Below, piece by piece: positions 34,772 to 45,775 of a stretch of 64,000 nucleotides of DNA. Under the pieces are notes generated by a model, which was given only the letters and a program-made list of their open reading frames with translations, was not told the DNA's origin and made no database searches. Location of the stretch: the NCBI GenBank assembly GCA_024699855.1, contig JAMPIQ010000003.1:310001-374000 (forward strand), given 5' to 3'. How positions within the stretch are numbered: position 1 is the first letter of the stretch; each line of letters starts with the position of its first letter. This DNA is from Aphelenchoides besseyi (lineage: Eukaryota; Nematoda; Chromadorea; Rhabditida; Aphelenchoididae). Position numbers and translations under genes: made by a program.

Positions 34772-36561
34772 AGTCGTGTGCGTGTTTCTAATAGTTCGAA
34801 TAAAAAGACTCCGACACTTCTGATCACCGCGCCAATTTATCATCGAACGGAATTCGTTGATAACCGACTCCTTTTACAGTAACGGCGGGTCGTTAATCAA
34901 CAAAATGGCTCGACGGAATCTCTCGCCGTCAACCGGAAAACGCAATCGATGATTTTTGTGTAACAAATTGATGTGCGCAACGAGTTGACGAAAAAAATCG
35001 ACAAGAGTCGAGAGACGTTGAGAGCGGGCGCGGAATCGATTTCATTGCGCCGATGATGAAGTGATGTGAAGGACGTCGATTAAAACGACTCGCAATCAGT
35101 TCACGATCGCACGCATTTCCATCTCCTCCCCAGTTAATAAACGTTACTTTTCTCGGCGCACCGCAACAAAGCGTATGGTCATTTGCATTCATTAGGCGCA
35201 TGAGAATACGAATCGTGATGTAAATTTGGCGTCCAAAGCGAAAGGTCCACGCAAGTGAGTCACAAACCCGATGCGCAGTCGATTCGCTTCTTTTTTTCGA
35301 ATCGACTCCCGTTTTGGTTTCCTTTTTTTGCCTCTTGCGACTCCGCACCTGTTTGTTTTGTGTCCATTTTCGGAGATTGTCCACAAAAAGTTTCGTGACT
35401 TCTTCTCGCATCGTCGAACTTTGCGCACAAGAAACGCAAATCCCGACGCAAAGTCGAGATCACGATCCACACACAACGGTGAGCGCAGTAATTGCGGTGT
35501 GTGGTCGTGATTAAAGATCGCTTGTGGATTATCTTTCATCATTGCGTCGATGAATTTTCAAATCCACTTAACGTATTGGGTTACCTTCGGCCAAGGGAGT
35601 GGTGACTCTTGGCCGCGGCACAACACGTTTGCTGTCGTTGAGGGTTTCGATTTCCACTTGAGGCCGTCGACTCGAATTCTCCGGAAAACGTCGTCGAGAC
35701 GCCGAGTCACGATGAAAAGGTCGACGCCAAGAAGCGGAGACGCAAAGTGCCGACGAGTCAAAGAAGAAGAAGGTGGCACGCAATCGCGTTGGCCCTCGGG
35801 CGTCTTCCCGAATTGCGCGTGCGTTGCGTAAGAACGTTTTTCGCAACGAAGCGGATTGAAATTTCAAAGTTGATCCGCTTCTGCGAATTGATTTTCGAGC
35901 TACAAACTCGTCATTTCCTCGAAGTTTCCTTTTTTCGTTGACATCAACGTTGGCAGCGGACCGCAAATGAGTCACGCACAACTCATATTTTCACGACATG
36001 TCCTCAACGACGGCGCGAAGAGTTCTCCTCAATGGTTGTCGTTAGTTTTTGGCGTTTTCGCCGATGCGGATTTACGTTCCCTCGTCCGTCGTCGTGAAGC
36101 GGCGTCCTCGGAGGCGTTAATTGATGGCCCCAGAAAAGAGCGGATGCAATCGGCACTAATGGAGCCAAACAAATTTCGATCCCTAGGAAACTTTTTCGGG
36201 CCAAGACACGTCAAAAACACATTCACGCCAATTTAGCGTGGACACGAAAAAAGACTCGTGACTTGCGCACGAAGACTCATCTTCATGCCAAAAAAAAGTA
36301 GTCGGAAGGCTTCGGCCACGGTTTTTTCGAGTCACGTATCTCGCGGTCCTCATTTTGTATTCGTGTCCGCCGGCTGTGTCGGCTCCTTAATCCACCTGCG
36401 GCCAAAAACGGAGATTAAAAACTCACGTGTGTGCAAATTTCGCTTTTTGCGGCCGCTTTTTAAACAAACTCCCGATTTCTGCGTGAGTCAACGCGAACTA
36501 ACCGTTCACGTCGAGCCGCCAACCATCACAGACGTCGACACGTTTTCCCCTTCAATTTCAG
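34772..36561. other. Gene-poor, CG-rich stretch, 1.8 kb
   Basis: Overlapping frames of up to 160 codons run on both strands but none has splice support or a known motif. Composition (many TCG, CGA, GTCGAC words) resembles the other gene-poor block at 5.2-8.7 kb. It contains the octamer-type word at 35181-35195. It is likely regulatory DNA upstream of the hAT-derived gene, or long introns of genes I cannot see. Confidence 0.4.
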
Positions 36562-38771
36562 ATGGATCCGAAAAAAGATGCGTTGAAGTCGTTTCTGATG
36601 GCAACCGGCGAATATCAACAGAAACGTAGAAGTGAGTTTTTGTGGGCAAATCACTAACCATCGTTCTTTGTAGCTTCACCGTTCATGCAGTTTTTTCTCG
36701 GTGGCAAGTGCACGCTTTGTAGTCGTGAGTTTCGTGGACTGAAGGCTTCGAACGGGAAAAGACACTTGGAAATGAAACATCCGATTGAATATCAGCAGAT
36801 TTTGGCTCAAAAACGAGCCGGTCGAGTGGTCACGAGCAGTGGGATTTCGACAACGAACCGAAATCGTGTGTCCAAATTGAACTCTATGGTCGCCGCTGTG
36901 CCTCAGTCCTCGTCCATCGGCTCATCGACGGACGACGACTCGGGATCCACCGACGACGTTGTTTTGGTTGTCGATTCGCCGCCGCCTTGCACTTCGGCAG
37001 GAAGCGAACAGAAACGTCAGTCCGTGGACGAGATTCGCAGTTTGGACGACGAGATCAAACGCTGCGTAATCGCATTGGAGGCGGCAGCCCGACCGTTGCG
37101 TCGATTGTCGCTATTCGCCGCAACCTTTGGGATTTCCGCTGATTTCATCGAAAACAAACATTTCTGTGTGAGTAGTGAGCGAAGAGCAGAATATGAATCG
37201 AGAGTTTATAGGGTCTTCTACAAATGTTCGCCCAAATACCTCTGCCCACGCCCTTGGAATTGGAACATCAAATTAATTTGGAGATTTCGGACATTTTGCT
37301 GCGGATTCATCGGCTTCTGAACGCGTTGCCCTGTGGTTTTTGCGTGTCCGCAGACGTCGTTTCCACTCAATCGGCGCAATACACGATGGGAATTGTTGCA
37401 CACTTTTGGAACGAAGACAAACCCGACCAAGCGGCTCTCGACATCATTCAACTGCAAGATCGTCCGACGTTAGAGTTCGTGGCCGAGACGCTGAAACACG
37501 CGTTCGATAAGACCGATTTGAATGCAACGAAAATCTATCGGACGATCGTCGAGTCGTCGAGTAATCAGCAGTCGAGATTCACGTAAGAACGCCGTGAAAG
37601 CTTGAACTCACGAGTAGTTTACAGGAACCTCGCTAAATTCGATTCGACAACGTTGAAAATGGACGAACGGAACTACTCGCCGCTCTTCGTCGGCTCCTGT
37701 GCGTCTTTTCGACTGCGGTCCACTTGCGACGACGTTTTTTCGACGGACCCGGAAGCTGTCGAGCTGCGAGAGGTTTTTTGTGGCTCTCGACTTTTTTGAC
37801 CGTCTTTTTTTGCAGAAAACTTTGAGTCTTTTGGATCAAATCGCCAAAAATGCGACGTTTTTGGACGAATGGCGCAAACAAACCGGCGGCGAATTAGCGT
37901 TCCCGGCGACGTTGAATTGGCATTCGATTAGCGCCGTTTACGAGCAGATTTTCGCGCACACGAACGTTTTCGGCGATCTCTGCGCGGCGCACGGTCTTAA
38001 CGTTCTGGACGCCAACGACCGAAATTTGATGTCCGCGTTTTTGTCGTTGAGCGGAACGATTGAAAAGTTTGCGGAACGTTTGGAAGACGACCGTCAACCC
38101 ACTTGTTCGTTTCTATTTCCCGGTCTAAAGCAGCTGCTTCACGAGCTGAAAGTGAGTTGAAGTGTTGCAACTCAAGGATCAAAAAAACGTTCCAGATAAC
38201 GACGGTGAAGCCACGACTATCACACGTGTTGCGGACTGCGTTGTCTTCGCGGTTCGTCGACGTTCTGACGAGCACCGATGAAGACGGCGATCCGTTTTAC
38301 TTGACCGCCGCTCTTCTGAATCCAACCGTTGCATCGTTGTGTCGAAACTACGAACACGTCTCGAACAGAGCGATCCGAACGATTGTGAGCCAATGAATTA
38401 ACGATTCTTTGAAGTCTTCTGGTTTCTAGTGTTTTCGAATTCTGGGCAAAAGGAATCCACTGCTCCAGATTCTAAACTCTTCGACTACTCCAACACAGTC
38501 AAGAGTCGAAGATTCGTTGGATCGCGAGATTGCCGACTATCTGAAGAGAGTGATGGTGAACGGGAATCAGGAAGACGCGTTCGAGTTCTGGCAACGCGAA
38601 TCCAGATCCTATGAGATTTTGGCGACAGTCGCACGTTCGGTTCTTACGGTTCCTGCCACATCCACAGCGGCACGACGTCTTTTGCGTACGATGAGCGATC
38701 AACAACACGGCGGTCGCGAAGCGTGGAAACGCTCGATTCTGACTTTCAACGATTCTTTTATAGCGATTTGA
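36562..38771 (+). CDS. BED-finger / hAT transposase-derived gene
   Basis: The ATG at 36562 follows a TTTCAG acceptor. Seven or so exons with short introns run to a stop at 38769-38771, about 620 residues. A BED-type zinc finger lies near residues 30-70 (FFLGGKCTLCSREFRG...KRHLEMKH: C2H2 spacing). A Ser/Asp-rich linker and a long central region follow. The end is the hAT C-terminal dimerisation block: FWQRESRSYEILATVARSVL then TVPATSTAARRLLRT. The hAT catalytic core is not obvious, and the usual SER.FS of the dimerisation block has become AARRLLRT. With intact splice sites, no stops and no flanking inverted repeats found, this looks like a domesticated gene and not a live element. Several C. 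elegans regulators have such an origin; function here is unknown. Confidence 0.75.
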
Positions 38772-38955
38772 TTCGATCAATAAACGTTTTCCGACTTTCA
38801 AAACGAAACATTTTGGTTCGTGGCGCACGTTTGCGCCGCTCCTACGGACGTGTTTTTTGCGTATCTCCGAAAACGCGGAGGTTTTTTGGTCTTAAAGACC
38901 GTTGAGTTTTTTTGACCATTGAAACGAGTCGGGAGTTTACTTCTTGTGCTTTCAG

Positions 38956-39651
38956 ATGTCAAGCCACGCCTCCAACTCTAAAATGTCGAAGAAGCCGACG
39001 ATCACCGCTCCGAACGCACTGGTCGTTTTGTTCGCCGATTACAAGTCGGGAGTGACGGTCGTTGATTCGGTGCGTCGAATTCACGCGATTTGGGGCGACG
39101 AGGCGATCGGTTTGGAAGGCGCCAAGAAGTGGTTTCAGAAGTTTCGCAACGGAACGGCTACTATCGATGACGGTCGGTTGATGGCAAAGATGGAAAAGAA
39201 CAGCGAGAACATTGAAACAAAGAAAGCGCGAGCTTCACGCAAAAAGAAGGCCGAAACGAATGGTGAAGGAATGTCCGATGTCAAATCTGAAGCCACCGAT
39301 GAAACGGCATCAAAACCGAAGAAGTCGCGAAAAAAGAGAACCGATCAGCTGCAAATTCCAGTCTCAACACAAGCTCAACAGACGGCCAACAAAGAACAAC
39401 CGTTGATGGCGTTGCAAGTCGTCGGACCACAACAGTTAATCCCGATGTCGTTCTTCCAACCGGACTTCTTGACTTCTGCTCAACAGTCTGAACACACGAT
39501 CAAAGTCGAGATGAGTGAGTGCGGTTACTTGCAACCGAAATTGGAGGCGATGGCCGAAGCGAACAAAGAAAACTCGCAAACCGAAGACAAATGGGCGGAT
39601 GCCGGTCAGGAGCCCCTTGTGGAAGTCGTCAATGTCGAAGATGAATGGTGA
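38956..39651 (+). CDS. HTH_48 protein with acidic/Gln-rich tail, likely downstream operon gene
   Basis: This is a single exon of 231 residues. The ATG at 38956 sits directly after a TTTCAG acceptor, the form of a trans-splice site. Residues 25-75 are a mariner-type HTH_48 domain (LFADYKSGVTVVDSVRRIHA ... GAKKWFQKFRNGTATIDDGR). A Lys-rich segment (SRKKKAET, KKSRKKRT) then leads to a Gln/Pro/Glu-rich tail without DDE catalytic residues, as expected of a transcription regulator. It starts 185 bp after the stop of the hAT-derived gene, with AATAAA at about 38780 between them; that is nematode operon spacing, so SL2 trans-splicing is predicted. It is paralogous in layout to the gene at 32.4-32.8 kb. 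Confidence 0.75.
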   Translation: MSSHASNSKMSKKPTITAPNALVVLFADYKSGVTVVDSVRRIHAIWGDEAIGLEGAKKWFQKFRNGTATIDDGRLMAKMEKNSENIETKKARASRKKKAETNGEGMSDVKSEATDETASKPKKSRKKRTDQLQIPVSTQAQQTANKEQPLMALQVVGPQQLIPMSFFQPDFLTSAQQSEHTIKVEMSECGYLQPKLEAMAEANKENSQTEDKWADAGQEPLVEVVNVEDEW

Positions 39652-39902
39652 TTCTCGTCTAATAGTTGTCTCAATTTCAATTCACGTTTATTGTTTTCAT
39701 TTCTCGTTTAAGTCGATAATAAAAATGACATCGTTTATGTTTTCAACATGTTCAAATATTTCAGTTCGATCTTAATGGATTGCAGGATCTCTGACAAAGA
39801 AAGCGAAGCTAAGTGTAAGTCAATTGCATTCAACTGTTGGCTTCATTGGAATAAACAAACGTGATTTTGAGGACAATTCTGTTGGTGACGTGTTGTGTGC
39901 CA

Positions 39903-40273
39903 TTAACGGCGAATTGAAGTCAAATCGAGAAGCGCTTTGCAGAGTTTGGCGGATTCCGATTTTGCGGCTTCTGACCGTGTGGCTCGAGAGAACTAAAAGA
40001 TGGAGATTATCGTCGATGTCTCTAACTCACGTAGTTTCGATTGCAGTTAGCGAGCAGATGGTTCAGATCGCCGTCTTCGGTGGTCGATGGTAGGAAGTTG
40101 GAAATCGAACGACGTGGTGACTCCAATTCGTTAAGACCTTGTTCGGAGTCTGAAGCGAAATGTTAGTGATTTCATGAAGATAACTTACTGAAAGACAACC
40201 AAGTTCCTCCTTCAACTCTCAAGCTCACGATCGATAGCAAAACGATGAGAACTTCGATTTGTAAATTCGACAT
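39903..40273 (-). CDS. Small secreted protein, 97 residues
   Basis: Three exons (40189-40273, 40031-40149, 39903-39992) sum to 294 nt. All junctions have GT-AG ends and the frame closes. The ATG at 40271-40273 starts a signal peptide (LQIEVLIVLLSIVSLRVEGG). The mature part has a PRRS basic site, a DLNHLLANCNRNY stretch, a Lys/Ser/Ala-rich segment and the ending LCKALLDLTSIRR. There are two cysteines only. Size, signal peptide and basic sites fit a neuropeptide or peptide-hormone precursor, but no known peptide motif is present, so that is speculation. No single exon is long enough to stand out as an open frame. Confidence 0.6.
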
Positions 40274-40659
40274 TTTCGGCTCACGATTCTGAACGGTGGG
40301 TAACCCTGAAAACTGGACTGTTAAGTAAAAGAACTGAGAGATGATTTCCACGTTTTCTTTTCATTGCTTTTTATACTCTCGACTTAATTAAATCCTACGA
40401 TTTTGCAGTTTAATTGAAAAGTGACGATGTTGTTCGGTTTGTTTGCTTTCACAGTGAAATCAAAATGAACCCTACGGTCTGGACATCGGGGAATCCAAGG
40501 GAATGACATCAAGATTGTTACTGTGCACACCAGAGTACCCTACCGACTCTTGGTCGAACTTTGTTATCAAAAATCAAAATCAATAAGCCGATAGTTTCGT
40601 TTGTTTTCGCTCGTTGCTTTTTGTTTACGACCAAAATTTTGTTGATAAAAACGTTCGAG
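40274..40659. other. Intergenic, divergent promoters
   Basis: This is 386 bp between the small secreted gene (-) and the dehydrogenase (+), with no gene. The mitochondrial dehydrogenase and the peptide gene must share it as upstream sequence. Confidence 0.4.
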
Positions 40660-42511
40660 ATGTTGAGTCGAATTCGTGTCGTTAACACCAAACATTCCAA
40701 GTCAATTTCGTGGCTTTTTTCTCGTTCATTTCAATCGTCTCTGCTTCCCGAAGGCGGGAAAGCGTTCATCAATGGTAAGTTCGATTCCTGAAGCGGCAAT
40801 TTCGATCCGATTGCAGGTCGCTGGATCAAAGCGAATTCGGGGAAAAACTTCGAAGTCAAAAATCCGTACACTCACGAGGTGCTCTACGATGTTGCGGACT
40901 GTAACGTTCAAGATGCCCATCTGGTAGATCACTCGATTTCTTCCATTTACTTTCGATTTAGGCCGTGGAGTCGGCAAAACAAGCCTTTAAGAAGTGGGGC
41001 TTCAAGACCACGGGCAAAGAGCGCGGTCAGTTGCTGCAGAAATGGGCCGAAATCTTCAAACAACAAGAAACCGAATTGGCAACCCTGTTAACTTACGAAC
41101 AAGTAAGCGAATTTTTGTTATTTTTTGTTCGAATGGTTTTCAGGGAAAACCGTTAACTGAGGCACGAGCTGAAATCCAATACGCCGCCGGCTACTTTGAT
41201 TGGTACGCCGGTGAAGCACGACGAATCTACGGCGAAATCGTTCCGTCCGCTTTCCCCAATCGTTCTCACTATCACGTTCGTGAACCGGTTGGTGTAGTGG
41301 CAACAATTACCCCATGGAATTTTCCATCAGCAATGATTGCACGAAAAGCTGCCGCAGCTTTGGCTTCCGGCTGCACCTTCGTCGTCAAACCTGCACACGA
41401 GACTCCGCTCTCGGCGTTGGCGTTAGCTGAGGTTTGTTTTCATTTTGATTTGTTTGAATACTTTCAGTTTTTAGACCGCAAAACAAGCCGGCTTCCCTCC
41501 TGGTGTATTCAACGTCATTCCCGCTTCTCACGAACATTTGAAGGAAATTTCGCCCTTCCTCTGCGAATCCCCCGACGTTTCGTGCATTTCGTTTACGGGA
41601 AGCACGGCGGTTGGAAAAGTGAGTTGCGATCTTATTGTTGTGTTTCATGGCTTTAGATCCTGCTCAAACAATCCGCTTCAACGGTCAAACGTGTGTGTTT
41701 GGAACTGGGCGGAAACGCGCCGTTTATCGTCTTCGAGTCGGCGGATGTTCAACGGGCCGTTCAGGTAAGAGTTGTTGGTCGAATTTTTGGTTTAAATTTC
41801 CCAGGGTGCTTTGAGTACGAAAACACGAGCTTCTGGTCAAACGTGTGTTTCTTCCAATCGCTACTTTGTGCACGAAAAGATCCACGACAAATTTGTTGAG
41901 GTGGCAATGGAAGCGTTCAAAAAACTACGATGTGGTGATGGAACAGCCGCTGGAGTTACTCAAGGACCGTTGATCGATGAGAAAGCAATTGGAAAGGTTG
42001 GTCGTTAAATGTTTATACTATGAATGTATGTTGATTAGGTTCAATATCTGGTGGATGATGCCGTCGACAAAGGTGCCAACTTAGTCATGGGCGGTGAACG
42101 TGTTGCCGAAACCCAATGCTACAAACCGACTATTTTAACAGAAGTGACACCGAAAATGGAGATCACAGAAGTCGAGATCTTTGGTCCGGTGATTGCCATT
42201 CAAAAGTTCAACGACGAAGACGACGCAATCAAACGAGCCAACAACACGCCCTACGGTTTGGCCGGGTACATTTTCACAAACGATCATTCGCAAATTCATC
42301 GGGTATCTCGACGCTTGAATGTTGGCATTTTGGGCGTCAACGAAGGTAGATGTTCGTATTGTTATTGGTCGTGTATTTCGGCATTGCAGGTGCGATTTCT
42401 TGTCCTGAAGCAGCGTTCGGTGGTGTGAAAGAAAGCGGTTTGGGTCGTGAAGGTGGACGTCAGGGAATCGACGAATTCACTCATTGGAAGTACATCACAA
42501 TAACCCACTAG
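40660..42511 (+). CDS. Succinate-semialdehyde dehydrogenase, mitochondrial (ALDH5A1 type)
   Basis: The enzyme oxidises succinic semialdehyde to succinate with NAD+, the second step of GABA breakdown. The ATG at 40660 begins a basic, acid-free presequence ([20 protein letters not shown]) typical of mitochondrial import. About nine short-intron exons follow. ALDH landmarks in order: TPWNFP, the cofactor segment [10 protein letters not shown], the general-base Glu in [10 protein letters not shown], the nucleophile Cys in GQTCVSSNR, then EIFGPV and the SSADH C-terminus ([23 protein letters not shown]). The stop is at 42509-42511. Total about 490 residues, normal for the family. The subfamily call rests on GQTCVSSNR and the [10 protein letters not shown] end. 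A 155 bp piece of its penultimate exon is copied at 29.7-29.9 kb. Confidence 0.92.
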
Positions 42512-42828
42512 TGCCATCAAGTTTAGTTAAGTACATTTATTACTCGATAGTTATCAGTAAATATTTCTACGTCTTGAATGAGTCATGTTGATAACAAAGT
42601 AAAAGATGAGAAGTCGTGGAACATGCAAGTAGCGAAAGGTCACAGGATACAATAGGATTGCACTTTCGACGAGTTTCGGTTGTAGACAAGCAACTTAAAG
42701 ACGATCTTAATGCGAGTAAGCTCCAAATAACTTGCTACGAGCATTTCCACCAAGTTAGTCGAACTAAACGGCTTCTTGGCATTTGAAGCTCAAATGATCC
42801 TTCGTGCCTTCCATTTGGTTTTTTGGCC
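42512..42828. other. Short intergenic, same-strand genes
   Basis: This is 317 bp between two plus-strand genes with no coding frame. The spacing would allow an operon but no clear trans-splice site was found before the next ATG. Confidence 0.35.
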
Positions 42829-43559
42829 ATGGATCTGAACGTTAAACAGGAGTTAGTGGAGGGTGTGAAGAATATGCGAATTAAAACCGAGTGAGTTGCA
42901 CTTTAGTTATAAAAAGTTGATTTCAAATTCGGTTGCTCATTCTGATCTTATTCATCCAGAAACGTCATGTCGTCCTACGACGCGTCGGGTTTTGCGTTTT
43001 CTGGCTGTCAATCAGCGGTTACGATAGTTTTGTCGATGCAATGCGGTTGAATTCGTTTAATGCAGAACCAAGTAGTCCGTTACTTCATGCCCATTTGTTT
43101 CGCTTACAAGTACAAATTTTTGTTTCGGCCGGCAGCCGTCAATCTCATCTTTCCAGAAGTCGAAGAAAACTGGGTATGATAATAATTGCTCTTCTTTCAC
43201 ATTGTTTTTAGGAGGGACTAAATGGATGGATCTCAGTGGCACAAGGTACTTTCGTGATCACGTTTGAGAACACCAACAAGTTTGGTAAGTTGACAACCGA
43301 ATTGGACACTCGAAAATTTTTGCTGCTCAAGTAAGTTATTATGTCATTTGTCTTTTCTTGTGTTTGAGGCAGAACGAGATGTGAAGAGGAAAAGAGGAGT
43401 GAACGAATGGGCAGCTGCCCTTTTTGTCGCGTTGTTGAACAAAAATTAAACATCATTGAAAGTCTTGAGGTTGGCAGAAAGAACATTGAGAATCAAAAAA
43501 GGATCTCAAATACCGTTTACCGGTCGATTCGACATTGTGTAGAAAGGTTGACTAAGTAG
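42829..43559 (+). CDS. Uncharacterised 177-residue protein, possible GOLD-like fold
   Basis: Five exons (42829-42890, 42960-43017, 43066-43173, 43212-43330, 43373-43559) sum to 534 nt and the frame closes. The protein is soluble: no signal peptide or membrane segment. Its middle (YKYKFLFRPAAVNLIFPEVE ... GWISVAQGTFVITFENTNKF) reads like beta strands. The piece FVITFENTNKF resembles the last strands of GOLD domains in SEC14-like proteins (consensus L-R-F-D-N-T/S-Y-S), but that is a weak match. The C-terminal 60 residues are Lys/Glu/Arg-rich and probably helical, with CPFC. Exon 2 uses a donor GTTACG. I cannot assign a function. Confidence 0.6.
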
Positions 43560-43795
43560 ACCGCACACGTATTCACGAAAGAATTCGAATGAAGTCAAAT
43601 CACTAGAAATGTGACGAAAGCCAAACGAGCACGTTGAAATGAGGCACTCGAAGGGACAAGCATAGTGACGATTTTTGAAGCTCAAGAACTATCTGATGCT
43701 GTTTTGTTTCTTTGTGAGCAATCAATCTGAAGCTCACGGCAAGTCTCTGATCGAAGAAGTCGCTTGATTTCTTTTAACGTTTTATTCGAAGGACA

Positions 43796-45775
43796 TCAGA
43801 GAGAACGTTTTGGTGATTGGATCTTTGAAGTCGGCGCCTTCATGGTGGAAACCGAGAAGTTAGAACGATCGTCGTCGTTTGGTTGTTCTTTGCGCTCACT
43901 GCGTCGAGAGTGTCCTATGCCCTTCTTCTTCTTGAGACGACGAGAAGTCCGACCGTAAACCGAAAGTCGGGAAGATGGTGAGTTTGGTGTAGAGCGACCT
44001 TTCGCGACAGAGCGAAGACTTCCTGCCTGAAGGAGCACATGAATTGTTGGTAAGAAGGGGGTCAACATACTAGGTCTTCTGCGACTGTTGCACCTGTTGG
44101 TTGGATCGAATCACGACGCTCCTCTTCCGACTCGACTTCGTCCAGATCGGAGCTGCGGCGCTTGCGTTCGAGATCGATTCCGGCATGACGTTGATTGGTC
44201 ATTTGCTCTAGTTTGACCACAATCTGAAGTACGGCGTTTGATGTAGAGTCTGATTTTGACTCACTTCCGACATTTTCGGTCGTTCTTCAGGAACGGCTTT
44301 CCAAGTCTGAGCCGCCAGTTCGCGAATGTTGTCTGGCGTTCCGGCCGGAAACTCCAAGCGTTTGCCGTCAGTGAGCTACAAAAAATTTGGCAGAAACCCA
44401 AGCGCTGAGAACTTACTAGTTGTTTCACCTCGCCCATTCGTTTGTCGGAAAATGGTTCGGCAGCGTTTGTGAAAATCTCCCACAACATCACGCCGTAGGC
44501 CCAAACGTCGGTTTTCCTCGAGAAGAGGTAAGTCGTGAACGTTTCCAGGGCCAAGTACTTGTAAGGAACACGTCGAGAGCTCGTGAGTTTGTAGGTCTCT
44601 CCTTCACGCGACAATCCGAAATCGCTAATCTTAATCTGAAAATACAACGTAAAATGAATAACCACAACATGTGACTGACCCTTTTGTTTTTGTCGTAGAG
44701 GCAATTGCGAGCGGCAATGTCACGATGCAAAAAATTCTTCCGGTGCAAGTATTCGATCCCCAGCGCCGATCCCAAGCACATTTGTTCGAGCTTCTCTTCG
44801 TTAGAGACTTTGTTGAAGCGGAGAAACGAGTCCAAGGAACCGCCACGCACGTACTCCTGCATTCGACGATGATTTTGTGTTCTTGTCCGCAACTAACCAT
44901 GACAATCTGCAACGGTTCCTTGTCCAAAGCTACGCCGTATAATCTGAAAACTTTGACTAGTTTGTATATGGTCGAGAACTTACTTGACGACGTTTGGATG
45001 ATTCAGTTTTCGCATCAGTCGGGCCTCTCGCATCAACTCCTTGATCTTCGCTTTGGTCAAATTAAAGGACGCAATCTTGACGGCTACGTCGAGATTCTGT
45101 CTCTTCTGTTTCAAACGACCACGATACACGGTGCTGAAAACGGATCGATTGGACATCAAAAGCTTAAACGAACCCAAAGTTGCCACTCCCGATCGTACGA
45201 CCTAGCTCGACGTTCTCATTTCGCAGTTCCCATTTCAATCGTTTCGCAGGCGCCAGGAGTTGTGAATCCGGATTCTGTATTTAATTTTCGGAGTAGAAAT
45301 CTCAACAAAACCTTACGTCGGGAATAAGTGGCAGTCCTTCGGAAACGTAGTGATTCACGAGCTCATCGACACGACTGAAACTCAGCGACGGATCGACTTG
45401 GAACTTACCGTGCACCTTGCGAACGACCACGTGCCGCATCTGAATTGAAGTTGTTAAAGTCATTAATACATCAGAACGCACCCCTTCGTTCACCTGACCA
45501 CCACATTTCACTGAGATGATCACTTGGCGAGCTCGATCTTCGGCGTTTGGTTGACTCATTCGCAGCAAAAAGTCGCCCTTATTTCGAAGCACTTCGCAGA
45601 GATCTTCTCGAGGCAAAAGTCCGTGAAAGTAGTTGGTCGAGTGGAGCGATCGCAACATGCTCTGGTCCGCTTTCTCGTCGATGCGTAAAGTCGATTGGTC
45701 GGGAGTAGGCGTGCTTGTGTCCATTTCGACTCCCAGGTCCTTCTGATCCGTTGGTTGTGGTGGCTCTCGATCCAT
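43796..45775 (-). CDS. SH2-domain tyrosine kinase, Fer/Fes-like nematode family
   Basis: The start at 45775 (MDREPPQPTDQ) leads to an SH2 domain (NYFHGLLPRED, then GDFLLRMSQ with the phosphotyrosine-binding Arg). The kinase has GSGNFG-TVYRG across a short intron, lysine in VAVKIAS, HRDIAARN and DFGLSREGE. The segment equivalent to APE reads YLALETF, so the Pro is replaced by Leu. The activation loop keeps a Tyr (GETYKLTSSRR). After subdomain XI (VPEERPKM) a charged stretch leads to a final exon, 43796-44026, encoding a strongly basic tail (TSRRLKKKKGIGHSRRSE). C. elegans has dozens of such single-SH2 kinases, many germline-expressed; I infer a similar expansion member. Total about 500 residues. 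The tail frame requires acceptor TTCAG before GCAGGA. Confidence 0.87.

Noticed and set aside
35568..35981. 137-codon minus-strand Arg-rich frame
   Set aside because: It is a composition effect of a CG-rich block, and the opposite strand is equally open.
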